Assembly: GCA_002344425.1 (NCBI GenBank) | Contig: DDTV01000025.1 | Coordinates: 2,371-20,629, forward strand | Length of the DNA stretch: 18,259 nt | Source of the DNA: Candidatus Falkowbacteria bacterium UBA2355 | GTDB taxonomy: Bacteria > Patescibacteriota > Patescibacteriia > Patescibacteriales > Patescibacteriaceae | Reading direction: 5' to 3' | Shown here: in pieces, positions 7,366-14,459 of the stretch | Position numbering within the stretch: position 1 is the stretch's first letter | Layout of the letters: each line of letters begins with the position of its first letter | Program-made: the position numbers and the translations under genes | The notes under the pieces: generated by a model | Databases searched by the model: none | Seen by the model: the letters and a program-made list of their open reading frames with translations, nothing else | What the model was told of the DNA's origin: nothing

Positions 7366-8607
7366 ATGCCCTCTTTTAAGGAGCTAAACCAAGAAGATCC
7401 AAAATTGGCCGAGATTATCGCTCGGGAGGGCTCTCGGCAAGCCAATGAGCTTGAGCTGATAGCTTCCGAAAACTATGTTTCCGAAGCGGTTTTAGAAGCC
7501 CTGGCTTCACCCTTGGCCAATAAATACTCAGAAGGCTATCCGGGCAAACGCTATTACGGCGGCAACCAGATTATCGATGAGGTTGAAAATTTGGCGATTG
7601 AAAGAGCTAAAAAATTATTCGGCGCCGAACACGTCAATGTCCAACCCCTGTCCGGCTCACCGGCTAATGCCGCGGTTTATTTTGCTTTGGTAAAACCCGG
7701 CGACACTATTATGGGACTGCGCCTCGACCACGGCGGACATTTATCGCACGGCCATCCGGTTAACTTTTCCGGCATGTTATATAATTTTGTCCAATACGGC
7801 GTCGGTCACGATGGCAGAATCGACATGAACGAAGTCAGACAAGTCGCCTTACGCGAGAAACCAAAATTAATCGTTGCTGGCTTTAGCGCATATTCAAGAG
7901 ACATTGATTGGGAAGGCTTTAAAAAAATCGCTGATGAAATCGGCGCTCTGACTTTTGCCGATATTTCTCATCCGGCCGGTTTAATTGCGGCAGGAGTTTT
8001 ATCAAGTCCGGTTCCGCTCTTCGATGTGGTAATGACAACCACGCATAAAACTTTGCGCGGCCCGCGCGGCGCGATTATTATGTGTAAGGAACAATTTGCC
8101 AAAGCGATTGATCGCGCGGTTTTTCCGGGCATGCAGGGCGGTCCGCATGACAATATGACCGCGGCCAAAGCCGTGGCTTTCGGCGAAGCTCTGAAACCGG
8201 AATTTAAAACCTACGCCAAACAAGTTATCAAGAATGCTCAAGCCATGAGTGATGAATTTATTAAACTCGGCTATGAGATAGTTTCGGGCGGAACCGACAA
8301 TCATATGTTCGTCATTGATTTGAGAAATAAAAACTTAGTGGGCAAAGAAGCGGAAAAAGCTTTGGAAAAAGTCGGCATTTCTGTGTCCCGCTCAACGATT
8401 CCCAATGATCCAAATCCGCCGATGAATCCGTCGGGCATCAGAGTCGGCACGCCGGCAATCACGACGCGCGGTTTAAACGAAGACGAATGCCGTAATGTTG
8501 CCGGATTAATGGATAAGGCGATTATGAATAAAGAAGATGAGGCGGTTTTAAGTGAGCTGCAAAAAAGCATTAAAGAATTGTGCCGGAAATATCCTCTCAA
8601 GTATTAA
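7366..8607 (+). CDS. glyA: Serine hydroxymethyltransferase
   Basis: This PLP enzyme converts serine and tetrahydrofolate to glycine and 5,10-methylene-THF, the main one-carbon entry point. The 413 residues match bacterial GlyA. Conserved features are ELIASENYVS (30-39), YSEGYPGKRYYGG (54-66), the PLP-contact motif FADISHPAGL with Asp199 and His202, and TTTHKTLRGPRG with the Schiff-base Lys228. The family identity is unambiguous. It starts at 7366 without an SD. It lies 1 nt upstream of folD, which uses its product, so the pair is a folate one-carbon operon. Confidence 0.98.
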   Translation: MPSFKELNQEDPKLAEIIAREGSRQANELELIASENYVSEAVLEALASPLANKYSEGYPGKRYYGGNQIIDEVENLAIERAKKLFGAEHVNVQPLSGSPANAAVYFALVKPGDTIMGLRLDHGGHLSHGHPVNFSGMLYNFVQYGVGHDGRIDMNEVRQVALREKPKLIVAGFSAYSRDIDWEGFKKIADEIGALTFADISHPAGLIAAGVLSSPVPLFDVVMTTTHKTLRGPRGAIIMCKEQFAKAIDRAVFPGMQGGPHDNMTAAKAVAFGEALKPEFKTYAKQVIKNAQAMSDEFIKLGYEIVSGGTDNHMFVIDLRNKNLVGKEAEKALEKVGISVSRSTIPNDPNPPMNPSGIRVGTPAITTRGLNEDECRNVAGLMDKAIMNKEDEAVLSELQKSIKELCRKYPLKY

Positions 8608-8608
8608 A

Positions 8609-9430
8609 ATGAAACTGATTGACGGCCGCGCTTTGGCCGAAAAAATTAAAGATTCCATTGCGCTGGAAATTCATTCCTTCAAGGGCCCCCGACCGGGGCT
8701 CGCGATTATTTTGGTCGGCGAACGTCCGGATTCAAAACTCTATGTTAGCTTGAAAGAGAAACAAGCCGGCACGGTCGGAATTGACGCGCACGTCTATCGC
8801 TGTGATGAAGATATGACGCAGGAGGACCTGCTGAAAACAATTAATTTTTTAAATAACGATCCGGAAGTTGATGCTATTTTAGTGCAATTGCCTTTGCCCA
8901 AACACCTTGATGCCGATACGATTGTCAATGCGGTCAACCCGGACAAAGATATCGACGGCTTTACTAAAGAGAATATGCGTCGTCTGATGGATAAAAGTAA
9001 TGAAGCCGGTTTTATGCCGCCGGTTTATGCCGTGATTCTTGCCATGTTGGCTAGTATTAATTTTGACCTACAAAATAAAAAAGTTAGTCTAGTAGTGAAC
9101 TCTGATATTTTTGAAGATAAATTAACAGAAATTTTAAAACTGCAAGGTGCAAAAATAACCACTGCGATGAAAGAAGCTGATTTAATAATAACCGCCATTG
9201 GTAAGCAAAATTCTATTACCGCTGATATGGTTAAAGACAATGCCGTAATTATTGACATTGGTATTAGCAAAGATTCAACAGGAAAAATCTGCGGCGACGT
9301 TGACGCTCTATCAATGAAAGACAAATCCGGTTTTTTAAGCCCTGTCCCCGGCGGCGTCGGCCCGATGACGATCGCTATGGCTTTTTTAAACACTTTGCTG
9401 GCGTTTAAGAAGCAAAAGAATATTCAATAA
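8609..9430 (+). CDS. folD: FolD-family methylene-THF dehydrogenase/cyclohydrolase with degenerate NADP site
   Basis: FolD normally oxidises 5,10-methylene-THF to methenyl-THF and hydrolyses it to 10-formyl-THF. The start at 8609 (MKLIDGRALAEKI) is 1 nt after the glyA stop; a longer in-frame start at 8552 lies inside glyA and lacks homology. The catalytic half is intact: Tyr45/Lys49 in YVSLK, VQLPLP (92-97), DKDIDGF (112-118) and PVPGGVGPMT (245-254). The nucleotide-binding half is odd. The usual PCTP-type motif reads MPPVY (136-140). The GRSxxVGxP glycine loop is replaced by VVNSDIFEDK (162-171), and the segment is shortened, giving 273 rather than about 285 residues. Bases 9045-9290 are also visibly more A+T-rich than the rest of the gene. 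It may be a cyclohydrolase-biased or NADP-impaired enzyme. Confidence 0.9.
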   Translation: MKLIDGRALAEKIKDSIALEIHSFKGPRPGLAIILVGERPDSKLYVSLKEKQAGTVGIDAHVYRCDEDMTQEDLLKTINFLNNDPEVDAILVQLPLPKHLDADTIVNAVNPDKDIDGFTKENMRRLMDKSNEAGFMPPVYAVILAMLASINFDLQNKKVSLVVNSDIFEDKLTEILKLQGAKITTAMKEADLIITAIGKQNSITADMVKDNAVIIDIGISKDSTGKICGDVDALSMKDKSGFLSPVPGGVGPMTIAMAFLNTLLAFKKQKNIQ

Positions 9431-9433
9431 CCC

Positions 9434-9537
9434 AGTGTCATCCTGAACAAGCTCCACGAAGTGGAGCGCTGATTCAGAATCCATGATATCGTAGTAACTA
9501 CGGAATAATGGATCCTGACATTCGTCAGGATGACACT
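9434..9537. repeat. MITE-like palindromic repeat between folD and recQ
   Basis: Perfect 13-bp terminal inverted repeats, AGTGTCATCCTGA at 9434-9446 and its complement at 9525-9537. Internal hairpins are GCTCCAC/GTGGAGC (9451-9467), CGTAGT/ACTACG (9490-9502) and CCTGAC/GTCAGG (9514-9529). A further near-perfect pair is TCAGAATCCAT/ATGGATCCTGA. It has no coding capacity. It resembles the widespread bacterial TGTCATCCTGA class of dispersed palindromes; mobilisation by a transposase elsewhere is inferred. Confidence 0.8.
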
Positions 9538-9538
9538 T

Positions 9539-9547
9539 TGGTATAAT
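9539..9547 (+). promoter_or_regulatory. Extended -10 box at the MITE/recQ junction
   Basis: TGGTATAAT matches an extended -10 (TGn-TATAAT) exactly. It ends only 3 nt before the recQ ATG, so a normal start would fall inside the first codons. recQ may instead be read through from glyA-folD, or be transcribed as a leaderless mRNA. Confidence 0.35.
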
Positions 9548-9550
9548 TTC

Positions 9551-11449
9551 ATGTATAAACAGGAACAATTAACAGAACTTCTTAGAAAGCAATACGGCTT
9601 TTCTTCTTTTAGGCGCGGTCAAGAAGAAGCCATTGAAGCCGTTTTGAACAAACGCGATGCCTTGGTTATCATGCCGACCGGCGGCGGCAAATCTTTGTGT
9701 TATCAATTGCCTTCGCTCGTTAATGACGGCTTGACCTTGGTTGTCTCGCCCTTGATTGCTTTAATGAAAGATCAGGTCGATGCCTTAACATCAGCCGGCA
9801 TCAAAGCGACTTTTATCAATTCTTCCATCAGTCCGGACATTGCCGCGCAAAGACTTGAAGAAGCCGCGGCCGGAGCATATAAAATAATTTATATCGCACC
9901 GGAGAGATTTTATAACACTGAATTTACCGCCCGCCTCTCTACTATAAAAGTAGATTTATTCGCTGTGGACGAAGCTCATTGTATCAGCCAATGGGGACAT
10001 GATTTCCGTCCCAGTTATCGCCATCTTGGTTCGGCCGTTGAATTATGCGGCCGACCGCCGGTCATCGCTTTAACCGCAACGGCAACTCCCGAAGTCAGGG
10101 CCGATATTATCAAACAATTAAACTTAAAAACTCCGGTCAATATAACCACCGGATTTGCCCGTCCTAATCTCCAGTTCGGCGTTATAGAGGCGAGCGACGC
10201 GCATAAGCCTCGGATTGTGCTTGATGTTATCCAAAGTCTGGAAGGCGGCGCCGGTATCGTTTATGTCGGTACCCGCGCCAAAGCCGATGCCCTGCTTGAA
10301 ATGCTTTTAGCCGAAGGAATAGAAGCGGTCGGTTACCATGCCGGAATGCAAAATGAAGAACGGCAATGGGTGCAAGACAACTTTATGAATGGCACGGCGC
10401 AAGTTATTGTCGCCACCAACGCCTTTGGCATGGGCATTGATAAAAAAGATATTCGTTTCGTCATTCATTTTGATTTGCCGGGCACGATCGAAGCCTATTA
10501 TCAGGAAGCCGGCCGCGCCGGCCGCGATAATGAGCCGAGCGTCTGTCTCTTGCTCTATCATCCCCGCGACCGATATCTGCGTGAATTTTTTATCCGCGGT
10601 GACAACCCTTCTCCCGAACTGGTGCGCGATGTTTATAAATATTTATTAAAAGCCGAAACGCCAAGAGTCTTGGTGACTTATGCCGACATCAAAGCGGCGA
10701 CGGATGACGAATCGCCGGAAATGGCGATTGGTACGAGCGTTAAACTGCTCGAACAAGCCGGTTATATCCGGCGCGCTCGAGAAAAAAACGGCCAAGCCTT
10801 TCTTAAATTAAACAGTTCCCTAAACGAAGTCCTAAAACAGTTTTCCGGTCGCGCCGCCAAACAGCGCGAAGTTTTTGAAAAGTTCTACGCCAAATTTTGT
10901 GCCGAGCTTGAAAAGGGTTGGGAAAGCAACCTTGAAGACGCGGCGTCGATCATCGGCACAAGCAAGGACATGCTCCTGCGTATCATAAAAAAATTATCGG
11001 CTGCCGGCTTAGTAGAATATCGCCCGCCTTTTAAGGGAACGGAAATTGAAATTATTAAACGCGTCGATCCTTGGGACATTGAACTCGACACTACGGCTCT
11101 AAAAAACAAAGCGGCGCGGGCTTATTCAAAACTCGATTTGATGGAAGAATATGTTTTTTCCAAAACCTGCCGCCAACGCTATTTGCTAGAATATTTCGGC
11201 GACGATGAACTAAAGCGCTGCGAACGCTGTGATATGTGCTTGCGCGGCGAACGGGCCGAGGAGATCAGCGATATCAGCAATAAAAAAATCGAGGGTAAAT
11301 TATCAACCAAGTTAACTCAGCTTGAGACCTTTGAGCTTTTGAATAAGGGGATGAGTATTGATGAAATAGCCGCGGCGCGCAATCTTGATCGGAAAACCAT
11401 TGAAGAACACATAAAATTTTTAAAGGATAAGAAACTTCTCAAAAAATAA
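9551..11449 (+). CDS. recQ: ATP-dependent DNA helicase RecQ
   Basis: A 3'-5' superfamily 2 helicase for recombination and stalled forks. The 632 residues show Walker A MPTGGGKS (41-48), DEAH with the RecQ-specific CISQWGHDFRPSY (140-156), TATAT (175-179) and motif VI QEAGRAGRD (318-326). The zinc-binding cysteines are Cys540, Cys557, Cys560 and Cys563. About 180 residues, including a winged-helix-like stretch near 440-505, separate the helicase core from the zinc site. In E. coli RecQ that gap is short. No HRDC domain is seen; the C-terminus (590-632) is a helix-turn-helix-like LETFELLNKGMSIDEIA segment. ATG 9551 is chosen because the longer start at 9530 lies inside the MITE. Confidence 0.96.
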   Translation: MYKQEQLTELLRKQYGFSSFRRGQEEAIEAVLNKRDALVIMPTGGGKSLCYQLPSLVNDGLTLVVSPLIALMKDQVDALTSAGIKATFINSSISPDIAAQRLEEAAAGAYKIIYIAPERFYNTEFTARLSTIKVDLFAVDEAHCISQWGHDFRPSYRHLGSAVELCGRPPVIALTATATPEVRADIIKQLNLKTPVNITTGFARPNLQFGVIEASDAHKPRIVLDVIQSLEGGAGIVYVGTRAKADALLEMLLAEGIEAVGYHAGMQNEERQWVQDNFMNGTAQVIVATNAFGMGIDKKDIRFVIHFDLPGTIEAYYQEAGRAGRDNEPSVCLLLYHPRDRYLREFFIRGDNPSPELVRDVYKYLLKAETPRVLVTYADIKAATDDESPEMAIGTSVKLLEQAGYIRRAREKNGQAFLKLNSSLNEVLKQFSGRAAKQREVFEKFYAKFCAELEKGWESNLEDAASIIGTSKDMLLRIIKKLSAAGLVEYRPPFKGTEIEIIKRVDPWDIELDTTALKNKAARAYSKLDLMEEYVFSKTCRQRYLLEYFGDDELKRCERCDMCLRGERAEEISDISNKKIEGKLSTKLTQLETFELLNKGMSIDEIAAARNLDRKTIEEHIKFLKDKKLLKK

Positions 11450-11450
11450 A

Positions 11451-11482
11451 AAAACCGCTCCCTTTCGGGAGCGATTTTTTTA
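11451..11482. terminator. Bidirectional terminator between recQ and rpsP
   Basis: CGCTCCC/GGGAGCG arms (11456-11462, 11467-11473) around TTTC. T-rich runs follow in both directions. The rpsP stop codon lies within the plus-strand T run. Confidence 0.9.
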
Positions 11483-11773
11483 TTCGGCCTTTGCGCCTTT
11501 TTTCTTGGTCGCTTTCTTATCAGCCTTGGCCTTTGTGCCTTCGATAATTTTATTGTTGATCAAGAGGTTGGCGACGGTTTGGGACATGCCCGAGCCCTTG
11601 CTTAACCAGAACTTGATGCGATCGCTTTTGACCTCGAGTTTTTTGGAATGGGGGTTGTAGGAACCGAGAATTTCCAAAGCCTTACCATAGGGGTCTCGAG
11701 CTTTTTCCGAAATAACGAGGCGGTAGGTAGGATAACCTTTTTTGCCGACGCGGGAAAAACGAATAGTTAACAT
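11480..11773 (-). CDS. rpsP: 30S ribosomal protein S16
   Basis: S16 binds 16S rRNA and supports 30S assembly. The 97-residue product begins with the family sequence MLTIRFSRVGKKGYPTYR and contains ARDPYGKALEILGSYNP. It ends in a lysine/alanine-rich tail (roughly residues 80-97), as in many small S16 proteins. In many bacteria rpsP heads an operon with rimM, trmD and rplS; here it is alone, ending in the shared terminator with recQ. The start at 11773 has no SD. Confidence 0.97.
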   Translation of the reverse strand: MLTIRFSRVGKKGYPTYRLVISEKARDPYGKALEILGSYNPHSKKLEVKSDRIKFWLSKGSGMSQTVANLLINNKIIEGTKAKADKKATKKKGAKAE

Positions 11774-11813
11774 AGTTTAAATTAAATAATCTTGAGCATT
11801 TGACAGTGACTAG

Positions 11814-11842
11814 ATTTTAACCGAAGATTGGGCAAATGTCAA
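11814..11842 (-). promoter_or_regulatory. Promoter of rpsP
   Basis: A consensus -35 TTGACA (11842-11837), a 17-nt spacer, then TAAAAT (11819-11814). The predicted leader is about 33 nt without an SD. Confidence 0.75.
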
Positions 11843-11852
11843 TAATATTGAC
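11838..11852. promoter_or_regulatory. Palindrome joining two divergent -35 boxes
   Basis: GTCAATA-A-TATTGAC, 7-bp perfect arms. The left arm supplies the rpsP -35 (TTGACA on minus). The right arm supplies TTGACT (11848-11853) facing the KAS III gene, whose best -10 at 17 nt spacing, TAAAGA (11871-11876), is weak. It may be a shared regulatory site. Confidence 0.45.
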
Positions 11853-11907
11853 TTTTAAGCTAATTTATACTAAAGATAAGGTAAATAAAACAAAAATAAT
11901 AAAAAAC

Positions 11908-11913
11908 AGGAGG
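11908..11913 (+). promoter_or_regulatory. Strong Shine-Dalgarno of the KAS III-like gene
   Basis: AGGAGG 5 nt before ATG 11919, a full match to the anti-SD CCTCC at the 16S 3' end. It is the strongest ribosome-binding site in the window. Confidence 0.85.
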
Positions 11914-11918
11914 AATAA

Positions 11919-12986
11919 ATGTTCAATGACAAAAGAATAGATTTTGAGATAGTCGGGCAGGCTCATATCGGACCAAAAAATACTTCGGGCTTTGATCTAA
12001 TTAATCAAAGAAATTATCTGGTCAATGATATCTCTCTAGCGGGGCAGCGGGAAGCACTTGATAAAAAAGATGGTGACCCCGACCCAACCCTAGAAGAGCT
12101 TGAAGCGCTTGCGGCTAAAGCCGTTGAGCTTATTGGTTTTGATAACCGCCCTTTCTATACAGGCACAGTCGAAGAGTTAGCTTTAAAAGCGGCTGTTAAA
12201 TGTTTAGAAAGTGCCCATATAAATATATCTGAAGTAGATATGATTATCGGCACAAGCAATACTAACGGGCCTGGTTATCCTACTTTGGCGGCTGAAGTAA
12301 AAAGTCGATTGGCAACAACTGACTCCGAATACGCCGGCAGAACCAATGCGCGCTGCGTTGACGTAAAAGGAGCTTGTGTCGGAGGTCTTTATGCTTTGGA
12401 TATGGCGATAAATTATCTTGCCCGAGGCAAGCATAAATGTATTCTCATTATTGCCGCTGAAAAGGCAACTGAACTCGCTAAAAAAGATGAGTGGAAATCC
12501 AGCAATCTGTTCGGAGACGGTTCAAGCTCATTGCTTGTCAGAGCGACAACCAAACACCATCTTTTAGCGGAAAGTTATGGCACCGATCCCTACGACAACC
12601 GGATCAATTATATCTATAACAGAAAAGATGATTGGAAATTCGGACAAAAGGGTAAATTCGTTCATGGTTATATCGGTAAGGCGGTCACCAATGCTTTAAT
12701 AAAGACCGTTACCGAAGCTAAGCTACAAAAGAAGATTAAACATCTTTTCTTTCATCAGCCCAGTAAAAAAACCGGTGAACTGTTCTATGAGAAAGTAAAA
12801 CTACACTGGCCTCAGTTTAAAGGTACTATCCATACTGATCTTAGTACGGGCAATATCAGTAGCGTCAGCGTTTTCTGGCTTTTCTCAAAAGCAGTCGAAG
12901 AAGGAAAAGTCAAAAGAGGCGACACCGTAGGCTTTATCAGCTTTGGCGCCGGCATGGATTTAGGAATAGTTTTTTTCAAATATTAA
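11919..12986 (+). CDS. Solitary beta-ketoacyl-ACP synthase III (FabH)-like thiolase-fold enzyme
   Basis: A 355-residue thiolase-superfamily protein that would join an acyl-CoA starter to a malonyl-type extender. The catalytic triad is readable: Cys153 in DVKGACVGGLYAL, His279 in LFFHQPSKKT and Asn312 in STGNISSV. FGDGSSSLLV (198-207) is the KAS III signature loop. It is longer than typical FabH (about 320); the extra residues are mainly N-terminal (about 35-80). No ACP, FabD, FabF, FabG or FabZ gene is adjacent, so its partner and product are unknown. HMG-CoA synthase or another acyl-condensing role is possible. It is monocistronic, with a strong SD and its own terminator. Confidence 0.85.
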   Translation: MFNDKRIDFEIVGQAHIGPKNTSGFDLINQRNYLVNDISLAGQREALDKKDGDPDPTLEELEALAAKAVELIGFDNRPFYTGTVEELALKAAVKCLESAHINISEVDMIIGTSNTNGPGYPTLAAEVKSRLATTDSEYAGRTNARCVDVKGACVGGLYALDMAINYLARGKHKCILIIAAEKATELAKKDEWKSSNLFGDGSSSLLVRATTKHHLLAESYGTDPYDNRINYIYNRKDDWKFGQKGKFVHGYIGKAVTNALIKTVTEAKLQKKIKHLFFHQPSKKTGELFYEKVKLHWPQFKGTIHTDLSTGNISSVSVFWLFSKAVEEGKVKRGDTVGFISFGAGMDLGIVFFKY

Positions 12987-13001
12987 AAAACTTCATAAAA
13001 C

Positions 13002-13035
13002 AAAAAGGGGTTTGCTTTTGCAAATCCCTTTTTTT
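13002..13035. terminator. Bidirectional terminator, KAS III / CYTH
   Basis: A 14-bp stem AAAAAGGGGTTTGC/GCAAATCCCTTTTT with one wobble pair around TTTT. T-rich runs follow on both strands, serving the two convergent genes. Confidence 0.88.
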
Positions 13036-13046
13036 ATTTACATTAT

Positions 13047-13595
13047 TTATGCGTGGTCAACTTGAAAAACCTGAGTATCATAACCTCTGAGCTCCTCATC
13101 ATCCCTAGATAGGCCCAGCGACTCCAAGGCTTGAAATAACTCTTCCTTAACTGCGGCCGGATCAGCATCATCCCCTGTCAATTTTTCAAGTTCAACAAAA
13201 GAGCCCAATTTTTCAACCGTATCCAAACAAATTTCATAATCTTTAAATCTGCCCTTTTGTCTGATTTTTTTCACCTCGACCTGCGGCTGGTAACCAATTT
13301 CCAAAAAAATTTTATGCAAAACTTCGGGATCGGCAACTTCTGTTTCCAATTCTATATTATCAAGTTCATTGCTTAACTGTTTTTTTAAGGTAAAAATTGA
13401 GCCTTTTTTCTCGCGCCGAATACGCAAAACCAAACTGCCGCTTTGCGCTTTCTGCCAAAGGCTAACATCGTTGTTATAGGAGTATACAACGTCGTGCTGT
13501 TCCAAAGGTTCGCTTAATTCGCAACCGAGCTCCAAGAGCTTACTTTTAACAGTCTCCAAATCTTTGGTTCTTATCTTGATTTCAATTTCACGCAT
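13047..13595 (-). CDS. CYTH-domain protein (class IV adenylate cyclase/triphosphatase fold)
   Basis: The 182-residue protein is a single CYTH triphosphate-tunnel domain. The N-terminus MREIEIK carries the ExExK signature (Glu3, Glu5, Lys7). Basic strands LVLRIRREKKG and FTLKKQ follow, then acidic strands NIELETEV and GSFVELEKL that would bind metal. Members hydrolyse inorganic triphosphate or thiamine triphosphate, or make cAMP; which applies cannot be decided from sequence. No CHAD domain is fused. The start at 13595 lies 8 nt beyond the tRNA-Gly 3' end with no SD between, so the mRNA 5' end may arise by tRNA 3' processing. Confidence 0.88.
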   Translation of the reverse strand: MREIEIKIRTKDLETVKSKLLELGCELSEPLEQHDVVYSYNNDVSLWQKAQSGSLVLRIRREKKGSIFTLKKQLSNELDNIELETEVADPEVLHKIFLEIGYQPQVEVKKIRQKGRFKDYEICLDTVEKLGSFVELEKLTGDDADPAAVKEELFQALESLGLSRDDEELRGYDTQVFQVDHA

Positions 13596-13603
13596 ATATA
13601 GTG

Positions 13604-13675
13604 AGCGGGTAAGGGGAATCGAACCCCTATCTTAAGCTTGGAAGGCTAACATAATAACCATTATACGATACCCGC
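13604..13675 (-). tRNA. tRNA-Gly (anticodon TCC)
   Basis: Acceptor GCGGGTA/TACCCGC, anticodon loop CTTCCAA (TCC, reading GGA/GGG), T arm AGGGG-TTCGATT-CCCCT, discriminator T, no encoded CCA. The anticodon stem TTAGC/GCTTA has one T-T mismatch. It is sandwiched between the ParB-like gene (10 nt upstream) and the CYTH gene (8 nt downstream), so it is probably excised from a shared transcript. Confidence 0.93.
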
Positions 13676-13685
13676 GAAAACTGGC

Positions 13686-14249
13686 TTATTTAGTTGTTCC
13701 TCTCTCTAGTACTCTATCAAAAAGCCCAATTTGGTCAACTGTTATATGGGCTAGGGCAATTCGTAGCGGAGCCTTAAAAATAACTTCCTTGCCGAGCTTA
13801 GCAGCCAAAGCAACCGCCGTAGCTCGATGGTGGCCTTCTATGCAAACTATCTGTCCGCTATCATCACGAATCAAACCAATCATATCGACGTCAGGAAAAT
13901 CTTCGATGATAGAATTAATTTTAGGAATATCTTTCCAATAATCAAATTGTTCGTCAATATTAATCAGCTCTTCGAAGGTTGTTTGATTTTTATTCGTAAC
14001 GCGCGATTGCCAACCGGAATATGGTCCGATTAACATCAAAGGAACCTCTTTCATTGGATTAGAAAATTCTTGGATTTCCCAAGACAAATTTTCGGCGCCA
14101 ATCTGCTCGGCAGTAAAACGTCGCCAAGACTCCCAATCCGGCCAACCTTTTATTTCAGTGGCTACTTTTATCCAAGCCGGATCAGAGCCTTCACGTTCTT
14201 GCCATCCTGCAAATACTTGCGGCCAAGTTGTCTTGCTTAGAAATTTCAT
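13686..14249 (-). CDS. ParB/sulfiredoxin-like protein with EGHHRATA motif
   Basis: A 187-residue cytosolic protein. The C-terminal half has IVCIEGHHRATAVALAAKLG (135-154), which resembles the G-H-x-R phosphate-binding motif of ParB/Srx-like domains. The N-terminal half is rich in tryptophan (Trp9, Trp16, Trp26, Trp36, Trp39, Trp42) and I recognise no family for it. It lacks the helix-turn-helix of chromosomal ParB, so a partition role is not claimed. Its ATG directly follows the displaced tRNA-Pro 3' end copy (14251-14272). Before the island inserted, it would have started 3 nt after tRNA-Pro. Its present promoter is probably in island DNA. Confidence 0.7.
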   Translation of the reverse strand: MKFLSKTTWPQVFAGWQEREGSDPAWIKVATEIKGWPDWESWRRFTAEQIGAENLSWEIQEFSNPMKEVPLMLIGPYSGWQSRVTNKNQTTFEELINIDEQFDYWKDIPKINSIIEDFPDVDMIGLIRDDSGQIVCIEGHHRATAVALAAKLGKEVIFKAPLRIALAHITVDQIGLFDRVLERGTTK

Positions 14250-14250
14250 G

Positions 14251-14272
14251 TGTCGGGGTGCTGGGAATTGAA
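14251..14272 (-). repeat. Distal attachment-site copy (displaced tRNA-Pro 3' end)
   Basis: 22 bp identical to 16316-16337, covering part of the T loop, the T-stem and acceptor 3' strands, the discriminator and two trailing bases of tRNA-Pro. The match stops at 14273. No tRNA 5' half is attached. It lies 1 nt upstream of the ParB-like start codon. Confidence 0.85.
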
Positions 14273-14294
14273 ACGTTAATAATAATATATTGAA

Positions 14295-14323
14295 AGTCTA
14301 ACAAATATTAAATTTTTTGTAAA
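14295..14323 (-). promoter_or_regulatory. Candidate promoter of the ParB-like gene inside the island
   Basis: TTTACA (14323-14318), a 17-nt spacer, then TAGACT (14300-14295). The predicted transcript would carry the att copy in its leader. Confidence 0.45.
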
Positions 14324-14362
14324 AATAGCGAAAAATTATTGCTCAGTTGTTCCCTCAGTAAA

Positions 14363-14382
14363 TATCATATACTATCATATAC
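14363..14382 (+). repeat. Tandem 10-mer repeat
   Basis: TATCATATAC occurs twice without a gap. The one-helical-turn period would place two protein-binding sites on the same DNA face, as for iterons or integrase arm sites. Confidence 0.7.
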
Positions 14383-14459
14383 GTCGTCTGTACGGCACAA
14401 TAGCGTCACAACTTTTTAGTCGATTAGTTGCGATGCTAACAATACAGGGGCAGACGATG
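14382..14459. other. Nested inverted-repeat structure, unknown role
   Basis: An outer stem CGTCGTCTG (14382-14390) pairs with CAGACGATG (14451-14459), all nine positions including one wobble. An inner stem TAGCGTCACAA (14401-14411) pairs with TTGCGATGCTA (14428-14438) with one mismatch and one wobble. The inner left arm is the end of the 20-bp direct repeat. It lies beyond the operon terminator, so it is more likely a DNA site or a separately transcribed RNA than part of the operon mRNA. Confidence 0.45.
14392..14411 (+). repeat. 20-bp direct repeat, left copy
   Basis: The sequence beginning ACGGCACAATAG and ending CGTCACAA is identical at 16249-16268, in the same orientation, just inside the two att copies. 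Homology ends abruptly apart from a T-rich right flank. Confidence 0.85.

Noticed and set aside
9386..9568. 60-residue minus-strand ORF with CHPDECQDP
   Set aside because: It is the translation of the palindromic repeat plus gene ends, a frequent false gene from this repeat class.
14363..14382. CRISPR array
   Set aside because: Two adjacent 10-mers without spacers and no cas genes.
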